A stretch of 64,000 nucleotides of DNA from Aeromicrobium yanjiei (GCF_009649075.1 NZ_CP045737.1:1984001-2048000), one strand, 5' to 3'; positions 38,417-48,097 are shown, counted from the stretch's first letter. Program-made: numbers and translations. Notes: generated by a model not told the origin, from the sequence alone.

Positions 38417-39106
38417 TTATGCCTCCATGTCTGGGTCGAGGTTCTCTGAACGACGACGGGGCTTCTTGGGGGTCGCGACGGCCTGGGCGGCCTCACGGTG
38501 GGCCTTGACCTCGGCCTCCTCGGCTGCCTTGTCGGCGGCCTTCGCATCCATGCTCTTGACCTTTTCGGCCTTGACCTCGGCCTGGGCCTCGGACTTCTTC
38601 TTGTGCGGACCGAGCACCATGGTCATGTTGCGGCCGTCCTGACGGGCGTTGGACTCGATGAACCCGAGATCCTCCACGTCGGCGGCGAGACGCTGCAGCA
38701 GGCGGTAGCCCAGCTCGGGGCGGTGCTGCTCACGTCCACGGAACATGATCGTGATCTTGACCTTGTCGCCGGCCTTGAGGAATCGGACGACGTGACCCTT
38801 TTTGGTGTCGTAGTCGTGCTGATCGATCTTGGGACGCAGCTTCATCTCTTTGATGATGGTGTTCGTCTGGTTCCGACGGGACTCGCGAGCCTTCTGTGCG
38901 GTCTCGTACTTGAACTTGCCGTAGTCCATGAGACGGCAGACGGGCGGACGAGCTGTGGGCGCCACCTCGACGAGATCGAGATCGGCTTCCGCAGCCAGTC
39001 GCAGGGCATCTTCGATACGAACGATGCCGACCTGTTCACCGCCAGGACCGACGAGGCGTACTTCGGGCACTCGGATTCGGTCGTTGACGCGCAGCTCTGT
39101 GGTGAT
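38417..39106 (-). CDS. infC: translation initiation factor IF-3, non-canonical ATC start
   Basis: A 229-aa IF-3. The N-terminal domain ([20 protein letters not shown]) and C-terminal domain ([32 protein letters not shown]) are complete. About 45 Lys/Ala/Glu-rich residues are added at the C-terminus. No ATG, GTG or TTG lies where the family starts. The only codon well placed is ATC at 39104-39106, 4 nt after a perfect AGGAGG (39111-39116). IF-3 discriminates against such codons, so an ATC start gives autoregulation, as the ATT start does in E. coli. The TAA stop abuts rpmI. Confidence 0.95.
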   Translation of the reverse strand: MTTELRVNDRIRVPEVRLVGPGGEQVGIVRIEDALRLAAEADLDLVEVAPTARPPVCRLMDYGKFKYETAQKARESRRNQTNTIIKEMKLRPKIDQHDYDTKKGHVVRFLKAGDKVKITIMFRGREQHRPELGYRLLQRLAADVEDLGFIESNARQDGRNMTMVLGPHKKKSEAQAEVKAEKVKSMDAKAADKAAEEAEVKAHREAAQAVATPKKPRRRSENLDPDMEA

Positions 39107-39334
39107 GGATCCTCCTGGGGTCGTGTGGAGGGCCCAAAAAAATAAGGCCCCCGTACGAAACGGACGCCACCGTCGCATCATTCCCCGGCAAGGGAAATAC
39201 GCAACCAAGGCCCCCTTGATCTCGGTCTTCACCGCACACAAGAGAACCGCTACCCCGCAGTCAGGAACCACACAGGTGGGAGGTGACCTCCACTTCGTCC
39301 TCAAGGTTATCAGCGCCCGTGCCGGATCGTGAAA
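39107..39334 (-). promoter_or_regulatory. structured infC leader and putative promoter
   Basis: The leader contains a 13-nt paired arm (39191-39204 with 39173-39186, two mismatches) and a U7 run (39136-39142) inside a GGGCC/GGCCC hairpin (39130-39150). The U7 run lies about 20 nt before the Shine-Dalgarno. Together they look like an attenuator or translational switch for the L35/L20 operon. A weak promoter, TTTCAC (39329-39334) and GATAAC (39306-39311) spaced 17 nt, could start it. The rest of the gap to 39419 shows no gene. Confidence 0.5.
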
Positions 39335-39419
39335 TCCGACCCGCCGGAACGGCCGTCTTGTTGCCTGCGCGAAACACCGATGTCGTCGCGCGGAAAACTC
39401 GCCGGGCGACGATGGTGCC

Positions 39420-40427
39420 ATGCTCTGGCGCGTACGCACGACCCTCGCCGACCGGCCCGGCAACCTGGCCTCGATCGCCCTGGCGTGCGGACAGGCCGAG
39501 CTGAACATCGTCTCGCTGCAGGTCTTCCCCACCACGCCGCTCGTGACCGACGAGCTCGTCGTCCGCGCGCCCGAGGGCTGGACCGACGTCCGCGTCGCGG
39601 AGGTCTTCGAGCGCGCCGGCGGCGCAACGGTCGCCGCGACCCGGGTCGACGACGACGCGATCGCCGATCCCGCGATCCGCTACCTGCGCGGCGTCCACGA
39701 GGTCCTGGAGGACGGGCGCGACATCGCCGACGTGCTGCACGAGCTGCTGGAGACCGAGCCCCCGGACGTCGCCGACTACGCGGGTCACGACGTCATGGTC
39801 CTGACCCGCCGGGACGGCTCGGAGCTGCAGATCGGCCGGGCGGTCCCGTTCACCGCGGTCGAGCACGAGCGCGCCCGGGCGATGCTGTCACTGGTCAGCG
39901 ACGCCGGCATCGACGTCCCGCTCATCACCCCGTCCCCGCTCCACGACAGCATCCCGGCGGTCCGCGAGGCGACGCTCGCCGACATCGGGCTCGTCTCCGC
40001 CCTGCACGAGCGGTGCAGCGTCGACACGTTGTACGACCGCTACCAGGTGCCGCTCAAGATGCCCATGACCACGCGCATGGCGCGGCGGCTGGTGGTCCCG
40101 GACCACGGCTGCGCGCTGGTCGTGCAGGTCGGTGCCGATGCGGTCGGGCACGGCGTCCTCGCGCTCGACGACGACGTCTGGACCTTCCGGCTCATCATCG
40201 AGGACGCCTGGCAGGGCCAGGGCATCGGCGCGCTCCTGCTGCGGCAGGCGGCCGGACGCGCGAAGGGCGAGGGAGCCGAGCGGCTCACGTTCGTGACGGC
40301 GGGCTCGAACGACGGCCTGCTGCGCGCGGTGGGCGACGCCGGCTTCGTGGCCCGCGTCGAGCGCCACGACGGCAATGTGCACATCACGGTTCCGCTGCGC
40401 GACGTGAGGGAGGTCCGCACCGGGTGA
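39420..40427 (+). CDS. ACT-domain / GNAT acetyltransferase fusion
   Basis: A 335-aa protein with two recognisable domains. Residues about 1-75 form an ACT domain ([35 protein letters not shown]), the fold that binds amino acids as allosteric effectors. Residues about 185-325 are a GNAT acetyltransferase (acetyl-CoA loop [27 protein letters not shown]). ACT-GNAT fusions known from actinobacteria (for example Micromonospora) act as amino-acid-regulated protein lysine acetyltransferases. The same is inferred here; substrates and effector are unknown. It is transcribed divergently from infC. Confidence 0.85.
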   Translation: MLWRVRTTLADRPGNLASIALACGQAELNIVSLQVFPTTPLVTDELVVRAPEGWTDVRVAEVFERAGGATVAATRVDDDAIADPAIRYLRGVHEVLEDGRDIADVLHELLETEPPDVADYAGHDVMVLTRRDGSELQIGRAVPFTAVEHERARAMLSLVSDAGIDVPLITPSPLHDSIPAVREATLADIGLVSALHERCSVDTLYDRYQVPLKMPMTTRMARRLVVPDHGCALVVQVGADAVGHGVLALDDDVWTFRLIIEDAWQGQGIGALLLRQAAGRAKGEGAERLTFVTAGSNDGLLRAVGDAGFVARVERHDGNVHITVPLRDVREVRTG

Positions 40428-40498
40428 GACCGGCCGTCTCCTATGATCTCGGGACCGGTGGGACCGACCACCGACACGATCGCACTCCAGGGGGACAC

Positions 40499-41374
40499 GT
40501 GGCACGACAGCTGGCACGGGCATCGGCGGCGCTGGCGCTCACACTGGTCGCCGCCTGCGGAGGTGGCGGCTCCGACGCACCTGCCAAGAAGGCCTCGGCG
40601 CCGCCCCCGCGCGTCGAGCTGACCGACCTCGCGGCCTCGCCGTCGGCGCCGTCGGCCACGTACGACGCGCCCATGGACCTCCGGTTGCCGGACGAGTCGT
40701 GGCGCGAGGAGTACCGCAAGGTGGCCGCCCGGCTGTCGGCCATGATGCGCAGCGCGATGACGGATCCCGCCGGCTGGCAGCTGACGTCAGACAAGGCGGC
40801 GTACTCCCTCGTCTACGGCAAGTTCGACGTCACCGAGAGCTCGGGCAGCTACTTGGCCAACACCCTGTACAAGAAGGCGCGCAGCAAGGCCGAACCGCGC
40901 GAGCGCATCGGCCACCGGGTCGCGAGCATCTTCCCGAAGGACGGCATGCCACGACGGGTCCGCGCGTACAAGGTCGGCTGGACCGCACAGGAGGTCAAGG
41001 ACGGGCTGAAGGTCAGTGCGCAGGCGTGGGTCGGCTACGACGTGGGCAAGCCCGCTCCGGTGCTGATCACTCGCGAGCTGACGGTGACGATCATGCGACG
41101 CGACGACCGCTTCGACTACCGGGTGGCCTCGCCGCAGTACGGCACCTACACAGACAGCTGCTCGTCCCCGGTCGACGGCGTGCTCCGCCCCCCGTCGGAC
41201 GGGCTCGATCGCGCGATGATCCCGGCCTGGCAGAAGGAGACCGGCGACAAAACGGTTCGGCCACTCAAGACGGCGTTCGCCGAGGTCGTCGCAGCGGGCG
41301 GATCGAAGGTGTCCGCGGCCAAGACCCGCGCGAAGGCGAAGAAGTGTCTGGCCAAGGGCGCAGCGAAGTCCTGA
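40499..41374 (+). CDS. secreted lipoprotein of unknown function
   Basis: A 291-aa protein. The signal peptide ends in the lipobox LVAAC (Cys about residue 20), then a Ser/Ala/Pro-rich linker, then a globular domain (about 60-270) rich in Lys, Arg and Tyr. I recognise no family. Two Cys (TDSCSSP and KKCLAKG) near the C-terminus may pair. The start is GTG at 40499 behind CCAGGGGGACAC; a TATGAT -10-like hexamer lies at 40442-40447. A similar leader precedes the next gene. Confidence 0.8.
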   Translation: MARQLARASAALALTLVAACGGGGSDAPAKKASAPPPRVELTDLAASPSAPSATYDAPMDLRLPDESWREEYRKVAARLSAMMRSAMTDPAGWQLTSDKAAYSLVYGKFDVTESSGSYLANTLYKKARSKAEPRERIGHRVASIFPKDGMPRRVRAYKVGWTAQEVKDGLKVSAQAWVGYDVGKPAPVLITRELTVTIMRRDDRFDYRVASPQYGTYTDSCSSPVDGVLRPPSDGLDRAMIPAWQKETGDKTVRPLKTAFAEVVAAGGSKVSAAKTRAKAKKCLAKGAAKS

Positions 41375-41465
41375 GGTCGCAGGGCAAAACGGTGGCGTCC
41401 CGGGGGTTGTGGTGGTGGTCAAGCGCCCCGATACTGACCGGACCGACATCGATGCAGGGGGACGC

Positions 41466-42548
41466 ATGACGCACGCACGAGCACGACGTTGTCTGACAGT
41501 GGGAGTGGCGGCACTGGGTGCCGTGTCGTTGATCGCGGGGCTCAGCTCCGGGGCCTCCGCCGCGACGAAGAAGGTGCGCAAGCCGGTGGTGAAGTCGCTC
41601 GCCAATCCCGGCGTCGTGCAAGGAACCGACGGCCGCTGGGTCATCCACGGCACCGGCAGCTGGGCCAGCCACTCGGTGACGGTGTCGAAGGGCACCAGCG
41701 CTGCGGGCCCGTACGCGGGCGTCCAGAAACGCAGGCTCCTCAAGGAGTCCACGGTGCCGACGTGGATGGGCGCCACCAAGGAGGGCGAGCGCAACCGGAG
41801 CATCTGGGCGCCGTCGGTGGCCCGGTCCGGCGGGACGTACGTCGCGTACTTCGCGGTGACCGTCAAGGGAGCCGGCAGCGCGCGGTGCATCGGCACCGGG
41901 GTCAGCACCAACGCGCGAGGCCCCTTCACGGCCAGCCCCAAGGCGTTGGCGTGCTGGAAGGGCTCGGGCGCCAAGCCGTATGACCAGATCGCGTCCGAGG
42001 GCAAGGGCTTCTCCCTGATCGACCCCACGCCCACCTGGTTGAGCAGCACCCAGCTGGTGCTGACCTACAAGACGCAGATCAAGAGGAACGGCAAGTGGCA
42101 CACCACGACGCGGCTGCTGCAGCTCGACCCTGCGGATCCCACGCGCGTCGCCGCCCAGCACGGCAAGAGCATCAAGATCAGCGATGCGCGGAGCAAGTAC
42201 ATCGAGGAGAACCCGGTGCTGGTCAAGCGCGGCAGCAGGTACACGCTGTTCACGTCGTTCGGCTGGTACGGCACGTGCAACTACCGCACCCGCTACCACC
42301 AGAGCAAGAACCTCTGGAGCTCCAGGTCCTGGCTGAAGGCCAAGCACACCAACCTGAAGTTCCCCAAGAACACCAACACGTGCGGGAACGGGAACGCCCA
42401 GGTCGTCAACACCGGCAGCGACAAGTGGCTCATCTTCTTCAACGGCCACGCCAACCGCAAGAAGACGCCCGGCGGCCCCTCGAACGTCTACGTGGGAACC
42501 GTCAAGTGGAAGTCCGCGAAGCCCTACGTGAGCAAGGTGCGCTCCTAG
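41466..42548 (+). CDS. secreted glycoside hydrolase family 43-like protein
   Basis: A 360-aa protein. A Sec signal peptide (about 1-32) ends near GASA. The remainder looks like a five-bladed beta-propeller of the GH43 arabinanase/xylosidase type: GRWVIHGTGSWAS at the start, SIWAPSVARSGGTYVAYFAV (the usual W-A-P motif), SLIDPTPTWL, IEENPVLVKRGSRYTLFTSFG, and the closing NGNAQVVNTGSDKWLIFFNGH. It probably cleaves alpha-arabinan or a similar polymer outside the cell; the substrate is not readable. It begins MTHARARR behind AGGGGGACGC. Confidence 0.78.
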   Translation: MTHARARRCLTVGVAALGAVSLIAGLSSGASAATKKVRKPVVKSLANPGVVQGTDGRWVIHGTGSWASHSVTVSKGTSAAGPYAGVQKRRLLKESTVPTWMGATKEGERNRSIWAPSVARSGGTYVAYFAVTVKGAGSARCIGTGVSTNARGPFTASPKALACWKGSGAKPYDQIASEGKGFSLIDPTPTWLSSTQLVLTYKTQIKRNGKWHTTTRLLQLDPADPTRVAAQHGKSIKISDARSKYIEENPVLVKRGSRYTLFTSFGWYGTCNYRTRYHQSKNLWSSRSWLKAKHTNLKFPKNTNTCGNGNAQVVNTGSDKWLIFFNGHANRKKTPGGPSNVYVGTVKWKSAKPYVSKVRS

Positions 42549-42553
42549 CGCGC

Positions 42554-43018
42554 CTAGACGACCCAGGCCGGGCCGGCATCGGTGCGCGTCAGCCGGTGAC
42601 CGGCCGCCAGGTGCTCCACGTCCTCGGTCTCGATGACCGTGAACCCGGGGCTCGCGAGGTCCAGCAGGATCGCGGCCGCTCCTTCGTCCAGGGTTGCCCG
42701 GGCGGCATCGCGCCCCAGGATCGGGACGGGGCGCGCCTTCGGGTCCCACGCGGCCATCGTCTGGACGCTGCTGAACGCGAGCAGGGCCTGCCGGCCGTCG
42801 GCGCCGGTCATCAGGACGGCGGCCATGTCGGCGTTCTTGTCGCCTGCGGCCGGGGTCTCCCCCAGCAGTGCGACGATCGGGACGAACACCCGCACGTCCG
42901 GCAGGGCCTGCAACACCGCGACGTCGTCACCGAGGGCGGCCGCGAGCTCGGGCGCGACGGTGCCGTCGTCGCCGGGGAACTGCGGGCTGGCCAGTGAGCG
43001 GTCGTGTCCGTGCACCAT
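42554..43018 (-). CDS. SseB-like N-terminal domain protein
   Basis: A 154-aa soluble protein whose core (DVRVFVPIVALLGE, KNADMAAVLMTGADGRQALLAFSSVQTMAAWDPKARPVP) matches the SseB N-terminal domain. Its cellular role in actinobacteria is unknown. Its ATG shares one base with the stop of the preceding PH-like gene (TGATG at 43016-43020). It is the last gene of a run hisE-hisG-PH-SseB. Confidence 0.78.
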   Translation of the reverse strand: MVHGHDRSLASPQFPGDDGTVAPELAAALGDDVAVLQALPDVRVFVPIVALLGETPAAGDKNADMAAVLMTGADGRQALLAFSSVQTMAAWDPKARPVPILGRDAARATLDEGAAAILLDLASPGFTVIETEDVEHLAAGHRLTRTDAGPAWVV

Positions 43019-43422
43019 CAGCCGAGCCGTCCCCGCAGGTAGGCGACCGCCTCACGGGCGTAGCGCCCGTCGCTGCCCTGGATCGCGAACAGCATGACCC
43101 GCTCGTCGTCCTTGGTCACGAGGGTCGGCCACGGCGCACCGGTGTTCATCGCAAAGCCCTCGATGTCGGACCACTGCACGCGGTGCCGGCGATAGCCGTT
43201 GAGCACCTCGAGGCCCTCGTCGGTCGCCCGGACGTAGCTGCGACCGACGCCGTGCAGCAGCGCGAGCACCGCCAGGATGAAGATCCAGAGCGTGACCGTC
43301 TCCGCGGTCGTGAAGTAGATCTCGTCGGGCAGCGCGTACGCGATGACCGCGGTGATCACCAGCATGATCACCGCGACGGCGTACGCGACGACGCGCGCGC
43401 CGCCGGGACGGAAGGTCCTCAT
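43018..43422 (-). CDS. PH-domain-like small membrane protein
   Basis: A 134-aa protein with two membrane helices (about 10-32 and 40-60), then a bacterial PH-like domain (GLEVLNGYRRHRVQWSDIEGFAMNTGAPWPTLVT). Such proteins accompany hisG in Streptomyces and Nocardioides; function unknown. It starts with ATGA on the hisG stop. Confidence 0.82.
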   Translation of the reverse strand: MRTFRPGGARVVAYAVAVIMLVITAVIAYALPDEIYFTTAETVTLWIFILAVLALLHGVGRSYVRATDEGLEVLNGYRRHRVQWSDIEGFAMNTGAPWPTLVTKDDERVMLFAIQGSDGRYAREAVAYLRGRLG

Positions 43423-44264
43423 ATCCGGCACGCGAGGATGTCCGTGACCAGGATGCCGCGGGCACCCAGCCCGTAGAGCGCGTCCATGATCTTCTGGGAG
43501 GCGTCGCGCGGCACCATCGAGCGCACCGCGACCCAGCCCTCGCGGTGCAGCGGGGACACGGTCGGCGACTCGATGCCGGGCGTCAGCTCGACGGCCCGCT
43601 CGACCTGCTCGGCGCGGATGTCGTAGTCCATCATCACGTACGTCCGCGCGACGAGGACGCTGTCGATGCGGCGCTTGAACACGGCGAAGCCGTCGGGCTC
43701 GGGGGCGCCGTGGCGGGTGATGAGGACCGCCTCGGAGGCCAGGATCGGCTCACCGAACACCTCGAGGTCGGCCTGGCGCAGGGTGCTGCCGGTCTCCACG
43801 ACGTCGGCGATCGCGTCGGCGACGCCGAGGCGCACCGAGGACTCGACCGCACCGTCGAGGCGCACGACGTCGGCCGAGATGCCCCGCTCGGCGAGGTAGG
43901 CGCCGACGATGCCCTCGTACGACGTCGCGATGCGGCTGCCCTCGAGGTCCTCGATCGACGTCATCGTGCCGATCGGCGCGGCGAAGCGGAACGTCGAGGC
44001 GCCGAAGCCGAGGGTGATGTTCTCGGTGGCGTCCGCCTGCGAGTCGAGCAGGAGGTCACGGCCCGTGATGCCCGCGTCGAGCGTGCCCTCCCCCACGTAG
44101 ATCGCGATGTCGCGAGGACGCAGGTAGAAGAACTCGACGTCGTTGTCGGGATCGATCGTGACGAGGTCCTTGGCGTTGCGGCGCTGCCGGTAGCCGGCCT
44201 CGAGGAGCATCTGGGCGGCGGACTCGGCCAGCGCGCCCTTGTTGGGAACGGCGATCTTCAGCAT
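43419..44264 (-). CDS. hisG: ATP phosphoribosyltransferase, long form
   Basis: A 281-aa HisG, the first enzyme of histidine synthesis (ATP plus PRPP). It begins MLKIAVPNKGALAESAAQML, and the PRPP-binding segment is in the ADAIADVVETGSTLR region. The C-terminal ACT-like regulatory domain (about 205-281) marks the long, histidine-inhibited, HisZ-independent form. It follows hisE with a 78-bp gap containing a stable hairpin. Confidence 0.95.
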   Translation of the reverse strand: MLKIAVPNKGALAESAAQMLLEAGYRQRRNAKDLVTIDPDNDVEFFYLRPRDIAIYVGEGTLDAGITGRDLLLDSQADATENITLGFGASTFRFAAPIGTMTSIEDLEGSRIATSYEGIVGAYLAERGISADVVRLDGAVESSVRLGVADAIADVVETGSTLRQADLEVFGEPILASEAVLITRHGAPEPDGFAVFKRRIDSVLVARTYVMMDYDIRAEQVERAVELTPGIESPTVSPLHREGWVAVRSMVPRDASQKIMDALYGLGARGILVTDILACRI

Positions 44265-44300
44265 GGGGTCTCTTCTCGGGAGGTCAGTGACGAAGGCGGA

Positions 44301-44336
44301 GGCACGGACGGGCTCGAACCCGCTCGGGGGCGTGCC
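44301..44336 (-). repeat. hairpin between hisE and hisG
   Basis: An outer stem GGCACG/CGTGCC (44301-44306 and 44331-44336) encloses an inner CGGG/CCCG stem with loop TTCGAG. It is G+C-rich, without a T-run, and lies about 40 nt before hisG. It may attenuate or stabilise the hisE-hisG message. The inner arm imitates a tRNA T-arm, but no tRNA can be folded around it. Confidence 0.55.
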
Positions 44337-44342
44337 GGTCCG

Positions 44343-44606
44343 TCACAGATGCGCGTAGACGTCGTCGAGCGAGATGCCGGAGGCGATCATCATCACCTGC
44401 GCGTGGTAGAGCAGCTGGCTGATCTCCTCGGCGGTCCGCTCGCGGCCCTCGTGCTCGGCGGCCATCCACGACTCGGCGGCCTCCTCCACGAGCTTCTTGC
44501 CGATCGAGTGCACACCGGCATCGAGCTCGGCGACGGTGCGCGAGCCCTCGGGGCGCGTCGCGGCCTTGTCGGCGAGCTCGGCGAAGAGTTGGTCGAAGGT
44601 CTTCAT
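44343..44606 (-). CDS. hisE: phosphoribosyl-ATP pyrophosphatase
   Basis: An 87-aa all-alpha MazG-like pyrophosphatase, the second step of histidine synthesis. The acidic metal-binding motif is [18 protein letters not shown]. It begins [15 protein letters not shown]. It is the stand-alone HisE usual in actinobacteria, next to hisG as in Mtb. It starts 23 bp after the ribH stop. Confidence 0.95.
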   Translation of the reverse strand: MKTFDQLFAELADKAATRPEGSRTVAELDAGVHSIGKKLVEEAAESWMAAEHEGRERTAEEISQLLYHAQVMMIASGISLDDVYAHL

Positions 44607-44629
44607 CGCAGGCAGTCTATCGGGGCGTC

Positions 44630-45100
44630 TCAGGAGACTGTGCGCAGGACGTTCCACGCGGACAGGGCAGCCTCGACGGCCTCACGGCCCTTGTCCTCCT
44701 TGCTGCCCTCCAGACCCGCTCGGTCCAGGGCCTGGGCCTCGTCGTCGCAGGTCAGCAGCCCGAAGCCGACCGGGACCCCGCTGTCGAGCGCGACCCGGCT
44801 GAGACCGTCGGTCGCGGCCGCCGAGACGTACTCGAAGTGCGGCGTGCCACCACGGATGATGACGCCCAGCGCGATCACCGCGTCGAAGCCCCGTCGGGCG
44901 TACGCCTGGCACAGGATCGGCAGCTCGAACGAGCCCGGGGCCCGCACCAGGGTCACGTCGCTGACGTGCGCCTCGGCGAGGGCCGCCTGCGCGCCCGCGA
45001 TCAGGCCGTCCATGACCTGGGTGTGCCAGCTCGACGCCACGATCGCGACGCGCGCGCCGGTGCCGTCGGCCGCGAGCGCGGGCGCCCCGTGTCCTGCCAT
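44630..45100 (-). CDS. ribH: 6,7-dimethyl-8-ribityllumazine synthase
   Basis: A 156-aa lumazine synthase condensing ribitylaminopyrimidinedione with dihydroxybutanone phosphate, probably as a 60-mer or pentamer. Conserved motifs are [30 protein letters not shown] and GFGLLT. TGATG coupling links it to ribBA. Confidence 0.97.
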   Translation of the reverse strand: MAGHGAPALAADGTGARVAIVASSWHTQVMDGLIAGAQAALAEAHVSDVTLVRAPGSFELPILCQAYARRGFDAVIALGVIIRGGTPHFEYVSAAATDGLSRVALDSGVPVGFGLLTCDDEAQALDRAGLEGSKEDKGREAVEAALSAWNVLRTVS

Positions 45101-46329
45101 CAGATGTTCTCCAGTCCGGGAAGGTCGTGGCCCATGCGCTCGGCCTTGGTCTGCAGGTAGCGGAGGCTGTCCTCCGTCGGGGCGATCACGAGCGGAAGCC
45201 GCTCGCTGACCTTGACGCCGTACGCCTCGAGGGCCGTCGTCTTGTCGGGGTTGTTGGTCAGCAGGCGGACCGACGTGACACCGAGGTCACGCAGGATCTG
45301 CGCCCCCGCGGCGTAGTCGCGCTCGTCCTCGCCGAAGCCGAGCTCGAGGTTGGCATCGACCGTGTCGCTGCCCGCGTCCTGCAGGGCGTACGCCTGCAGC
45401 TTGTGCAGCAGGCCGATGCCCCGCCCCTCGTGCCCCCGCAGGTAGACCACTACGCCGGCGCCCGCGGCGGTGATCTCGGTCATCGAGAGCTCGAGCTGGG
45501 GGCCGCAGTCGCAGCGCCGCGAGCCGAACACGTCGCCCGTGAGGCACTCGGAGTGGATGCGCACGAGCACGTCCTCGGTGCCCGGGTCGCCGAACACCAG
45601 CGCGACGTGCTCGGAGCCCTCGATGCGGTCGCGGTAGCCGTGGGCCGTGAACTCGCCGAACTCGGTGGGCAGGCGCGTCGTCGCGAGCCGGTCGACCTGC
45701 GACTCGTGCAGACGCCGGTAGACCTGCAGGTCCTCGATCGACACCAGCGCGATGCCGTGCTCGTCGGCGAACTCGCGCAGCTCGGGCGCGCGCATGAGCG
45801 TGCCGTCGTCGTTGAGCACCTCGCCGATGACGCCGGCCGGGGTGAGTCCCGCGAGGCGGGCGAAGTCAACGGCGGCCTCGGTGTGGCCCGCGCGCTCGAG
45901 CACGCCTCCCGGCTTCGCGCGCAGCGGGATGATGTGGCCGGGCTGATTGAGCTCGAACGGCTCGGTCGCGGAGTCCGCGAGGACCCGGCACGTGCGCGCG
46001 CGGTCCGCGGCGGAGATGCCGGTGGTGATGCCGTCGCGGGCGTCGATCGAGACCGTGTACGCGGTGCGCATCTTCTCGCGGTTGTGCGGCGTCATGAGCG
46101 GGATCGCGAGCCGGTCCAGGATCTCCCCGGTGATCGGCGCGCAGACCAGTCCGCTGGAGTAGCGCACCAGGAACGCCATGAGCTCGGGCGTGGCCTTGCT
46201 CGCGGCGAAGATGATGTCGCCCTCGTTCTCGCGGTTCTCGTCGTCGACGACGACGATGGCCTTGCCCTGGCGGAAGTCCTCGACCGCGCGCTCGATGCTG
46301 TCGAGCCTCACCGATTCGTGCTCAGTCAT
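45100..46329 (-). CDS. ribBA: bifunctional 3,4-dihydroxy-2-butanone-4-phosphate synthase / GTP cyclohydrolase II
   Basis: A 409-aa fusion. The DHBP synthase half (about 1-205) has [17 protein letters not shown] and [10 protein letters not shown]. The GTP cyclohydrolase II half (about 206-409) has the zinc cysteines in [21 protein letters not shown] and the motif [19 protein letters not shown]. It supplies both branches of riboflavin synthesis. The start at 46329 ([19 protein letters not shown]) overlaps the ribE stop by ATGA. Confidence 0.97.
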   Translation of the reverse strand: MTEHESVRLDSIERAVEDFRQGKAIVVVDDENRENEGDIIFAASKATPELMAFLVRYSSGLVCAPITGEILDRLAIPLMTPHNREKMRTAYTVSIDARDGITTGISAADRARTCRVLADSATEPFELNQPGHIIPLRAKPGGVLERAGHTEAAVDFARLAGLTPAGVIGEVLNDDGTLMRAPELREFADEHGIALVSIEDLQVYRRLHESQVDRLATTRLPTEFGEFTAHGYRDRIEGSEHVALVFGDPGTEDVLVRIHSECLTGDVFGSRRCDCGPQLELSMTEITAAGAGVVVYLRGHEGRGIGLLHKLQAYALQDAGSDTVDANLELGFGEDERDYAAGAQILRDLGVTSVRLLTNNPDKTTALEAYGVKVSERLPLVIAPTEDSLRYLQTKAERMGHDLPGLENI

Positions 46330-46967
46330 GCGTCGTCCTCTTTCGGGTCGATCCGTTGTGCTGCGAGCAGACGCTCGACGTGCTTGGCGAGGATGTCCAC
46401 CTCGAGGTTGACCCGGTCCCCCGGGCCCTTGGTGCCGAGCGTCGTGTCGGCGAGCGTGGTCGGGATCAGCGAGACCGAGAACCACGCCCCCTCCCCCGTG
46501 GACGCATCGGCGTCCGCGACCTCGACGACGGTCAGCGACGTCCCGTCGACCGTGATGGAGCCCTTGTCGACCAGGTACTTCGCGAGGCCGGACGGCAGGC
46601 CGATGCGGACGACCTCCCAGTGCTCGCTGGGCGTGCGGTCGATGATGCGGCCCGTGCCGTCGACGTGCCCCTGCACGATGTGCCCGCCGAGACGGGCCCC
46701 GGCACGCATCGCCCGCTCGAGGTTGACCTCGTCGCCGACGCCGAGGTCACCGAGCGAGGTCTTGTCGAGCGACTCCTTCATGACGTCCGCGCCGAACGTG
46801 TCGCCGTCCTGGGCCATGACGGTCAGGCAGCAGCCGTTGACCGCGATGGAGTCGCCGTGACCTGCGTCGGAGGTGACGACGGGGCCACGGATCGTGAGGC
46901 GTACGGAGTCGCCGAGCTCCTCCACCGCGGTGATGGTGCCCTTCTCCTCCACGAGGCCGGTGAACAT
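46326..46967 (-). CDS. ribE: riboflavin synthase alpha chain
   Basis: A 213-aa enzyme of two homologous lumazine-binding barrels. It begins [12 protein letters not shown], and the repeat hallmarks are NGCCLTV in the first barrel and DGTSLTV in the second. It dismutates two lumazines to riboflavin. It is linked to ribD by TGATG and to ribBA by ATGA. Confidence 0.96.
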   Translation of the reverse strand: MFTGLVEEKGTITAVEELGDSVRLTIRGPVVTSDAGHGDSIAVNGCCLTVMAQDGDTFGADVMKESLDKTSLGDLGVGDEVNLERAMRAGARLGGHIVQGHVDGTGRIIDRTPSEHWEVVRIGLPSGLAKYLVDKGSITVDGTSLTVVEVADADASTGEGAWFSVSLIPTTLADTTLGTKGPGDRVNLEVDILAKHVERLLAAQRIDPKEDDA

Positions 46968-48004
46968 CAGTCGAAGTCCTCTCGCTGCATGCGTCCTGGG
47001 GTGCCGATGATGCGGATGTCGGGACCGATCATGGTCAGGTCCTCGATGTGGATGGGCCGCAGGTCGGCGAGGGTCGTCGCCTCCCCCTCGAGCGCCGCGC
47101 GACCCGAGCCGAGCATCGCGGGCGCCATGTAGCCGATGATGCGGTCGATGACCCCGGCGTTCCAGAAGGCGCCGGCCAGGCGCGGTCCGCCCTCGAGCCA
47201 CACGTGCCGGATCCCGTTGTCGACGAGCTTGGCCAGCACGACCTCGGGATCGCGGGACTGGATCATGAGCGTCGGGGCGACCCGGTCGAAGACCCGGAAG
47301 TAGTTGGGGATCTTGGTCTCGCCGACCACGACGCGCAGCGGCTGCTGGTCGTACGGCAGCGGCATGTCCTTGGCGTCACGGACCGTCAGGCGGGGATCGT
47401 CGGCCAGGACGGCACCCGTGCCCGCGACGATCGCGTCGGCACCGGCGCGGAACGTCTGCACGTCGCGGCGCGCCTCCTCGCTGGTGATCCACTTGCTGGT
47501 GCCGTCGGGGGCCGCGCTCAGGCCGTCGAGCGTCGCGGCGTACTTCCAGGTCACGAACGGGCGCCCCGACGTCACCGCGAAGGTCCACTCGACGTTGAGG
47601 TCGGTCGCCTCCTCCGCCATCACGCCCGGCTCGACCTCGATGCCGGCGGCGCGCAGGGTCGAGGCCCCGCCCGACGCGGTGCGGTCTGGGTCGATCTGCG
47701 CGAAGACGACACGAGCGACCCCGGCCTCGATCAGCGCCTGGGCGCACGGGCCGGTGCGGCCGGTGTGGTTGCACGGCTCAAGAGTCACGACCGCGGTCGC
47801 GCCGCGGGCGGCGTCACCTGCCTGCGTCAGCGCGTCGACCTCGGCGTGCGGCGTGCCCGCACCGTGGTGGGCGCCGACCGCGATCTCGGTGCCGTCCGGT
47901 GCCAGGAGCACACATCCCACGCGCGGGTTGGGCAGCGTACGGGCCGTCGAACGAGCCGCGTCCAGCGCGCGTCGCATCGCGGCGACCTCGACCTCTGATG
48001 CCAT
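46967..48004 (-). CDS. ribD: bifunctional diaminohydroxyphosphoribosylaminopyrimidine deaminase / reductase
   Basis: A 345-aa RibD. The N-terminal zinc deaminase (about 1-145) has HAE in AGTPHAEVDAL and PCNHTGRTGPC as the Zn ligands. The C-terminal NADPH reductase (about 148-345) has KYAATLDG, TGAVLADDPRLTVR and WLEGGPRLAGAFW. It is the first gene after the FMN riboswitch, with GGAGGACGCAC before the ATG at 48004. Confidence 0.96.
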   Translation of the reverse strand: MASEVEVAAMRRALDAARSTARTLPNPRVGCVLLAPDGTEIAVGAHHGAGTPHAEVDALTQAGDAARGATAVVTLEPCNHTGRTGPCAQALIEAGVARVVFAQIDPDRTASGGASTLRAAGIEVEPGVMAEEATDLNVEWTFAVTSGRPFVTWKYAATLDGLSAAPDGTSKWITSEEARRDVQTFRAGADAIVAGTGAVLADDPRLTVRDAKDMPLPYDQQPLRVVVGETKIPNYFRVFDRVAPTLMIQSRDPEVVLAKLVDNGIRHVWLEGGPRLAGAFWNAGVIDRIIGYMAPAMLGSGRAALEGEATTLADLRPIHIEDLTMIGPDIRIIGTPGRMQREDFD

Positions 48005-48097
48005 GTGCGTCCTCCGGGTGGTGGTCCTGGCTCACGCATCCCGGGGTGGGGCGACCGAATCGCCTGCAGGCCTCGGCGCACCGCACCGCGACCCACG

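Noticed and set aside
39107..39239. Possible leader peptide reading antisense-free through the infC leader on the minus strand
   Set aside because: It has no ribosome-binding site and runs in a different frame into infC; the RNA structure explains the region better.
44301..44336. T-arm-like sequence (GGGTTCGAGCCC type) between hisE and hisG on the minus strand
   Set aside because: No D-arm, anticodon arm or 7-bp acceptor stem can be placed around it within the 78-bp gap; it is better read as a hairpin.
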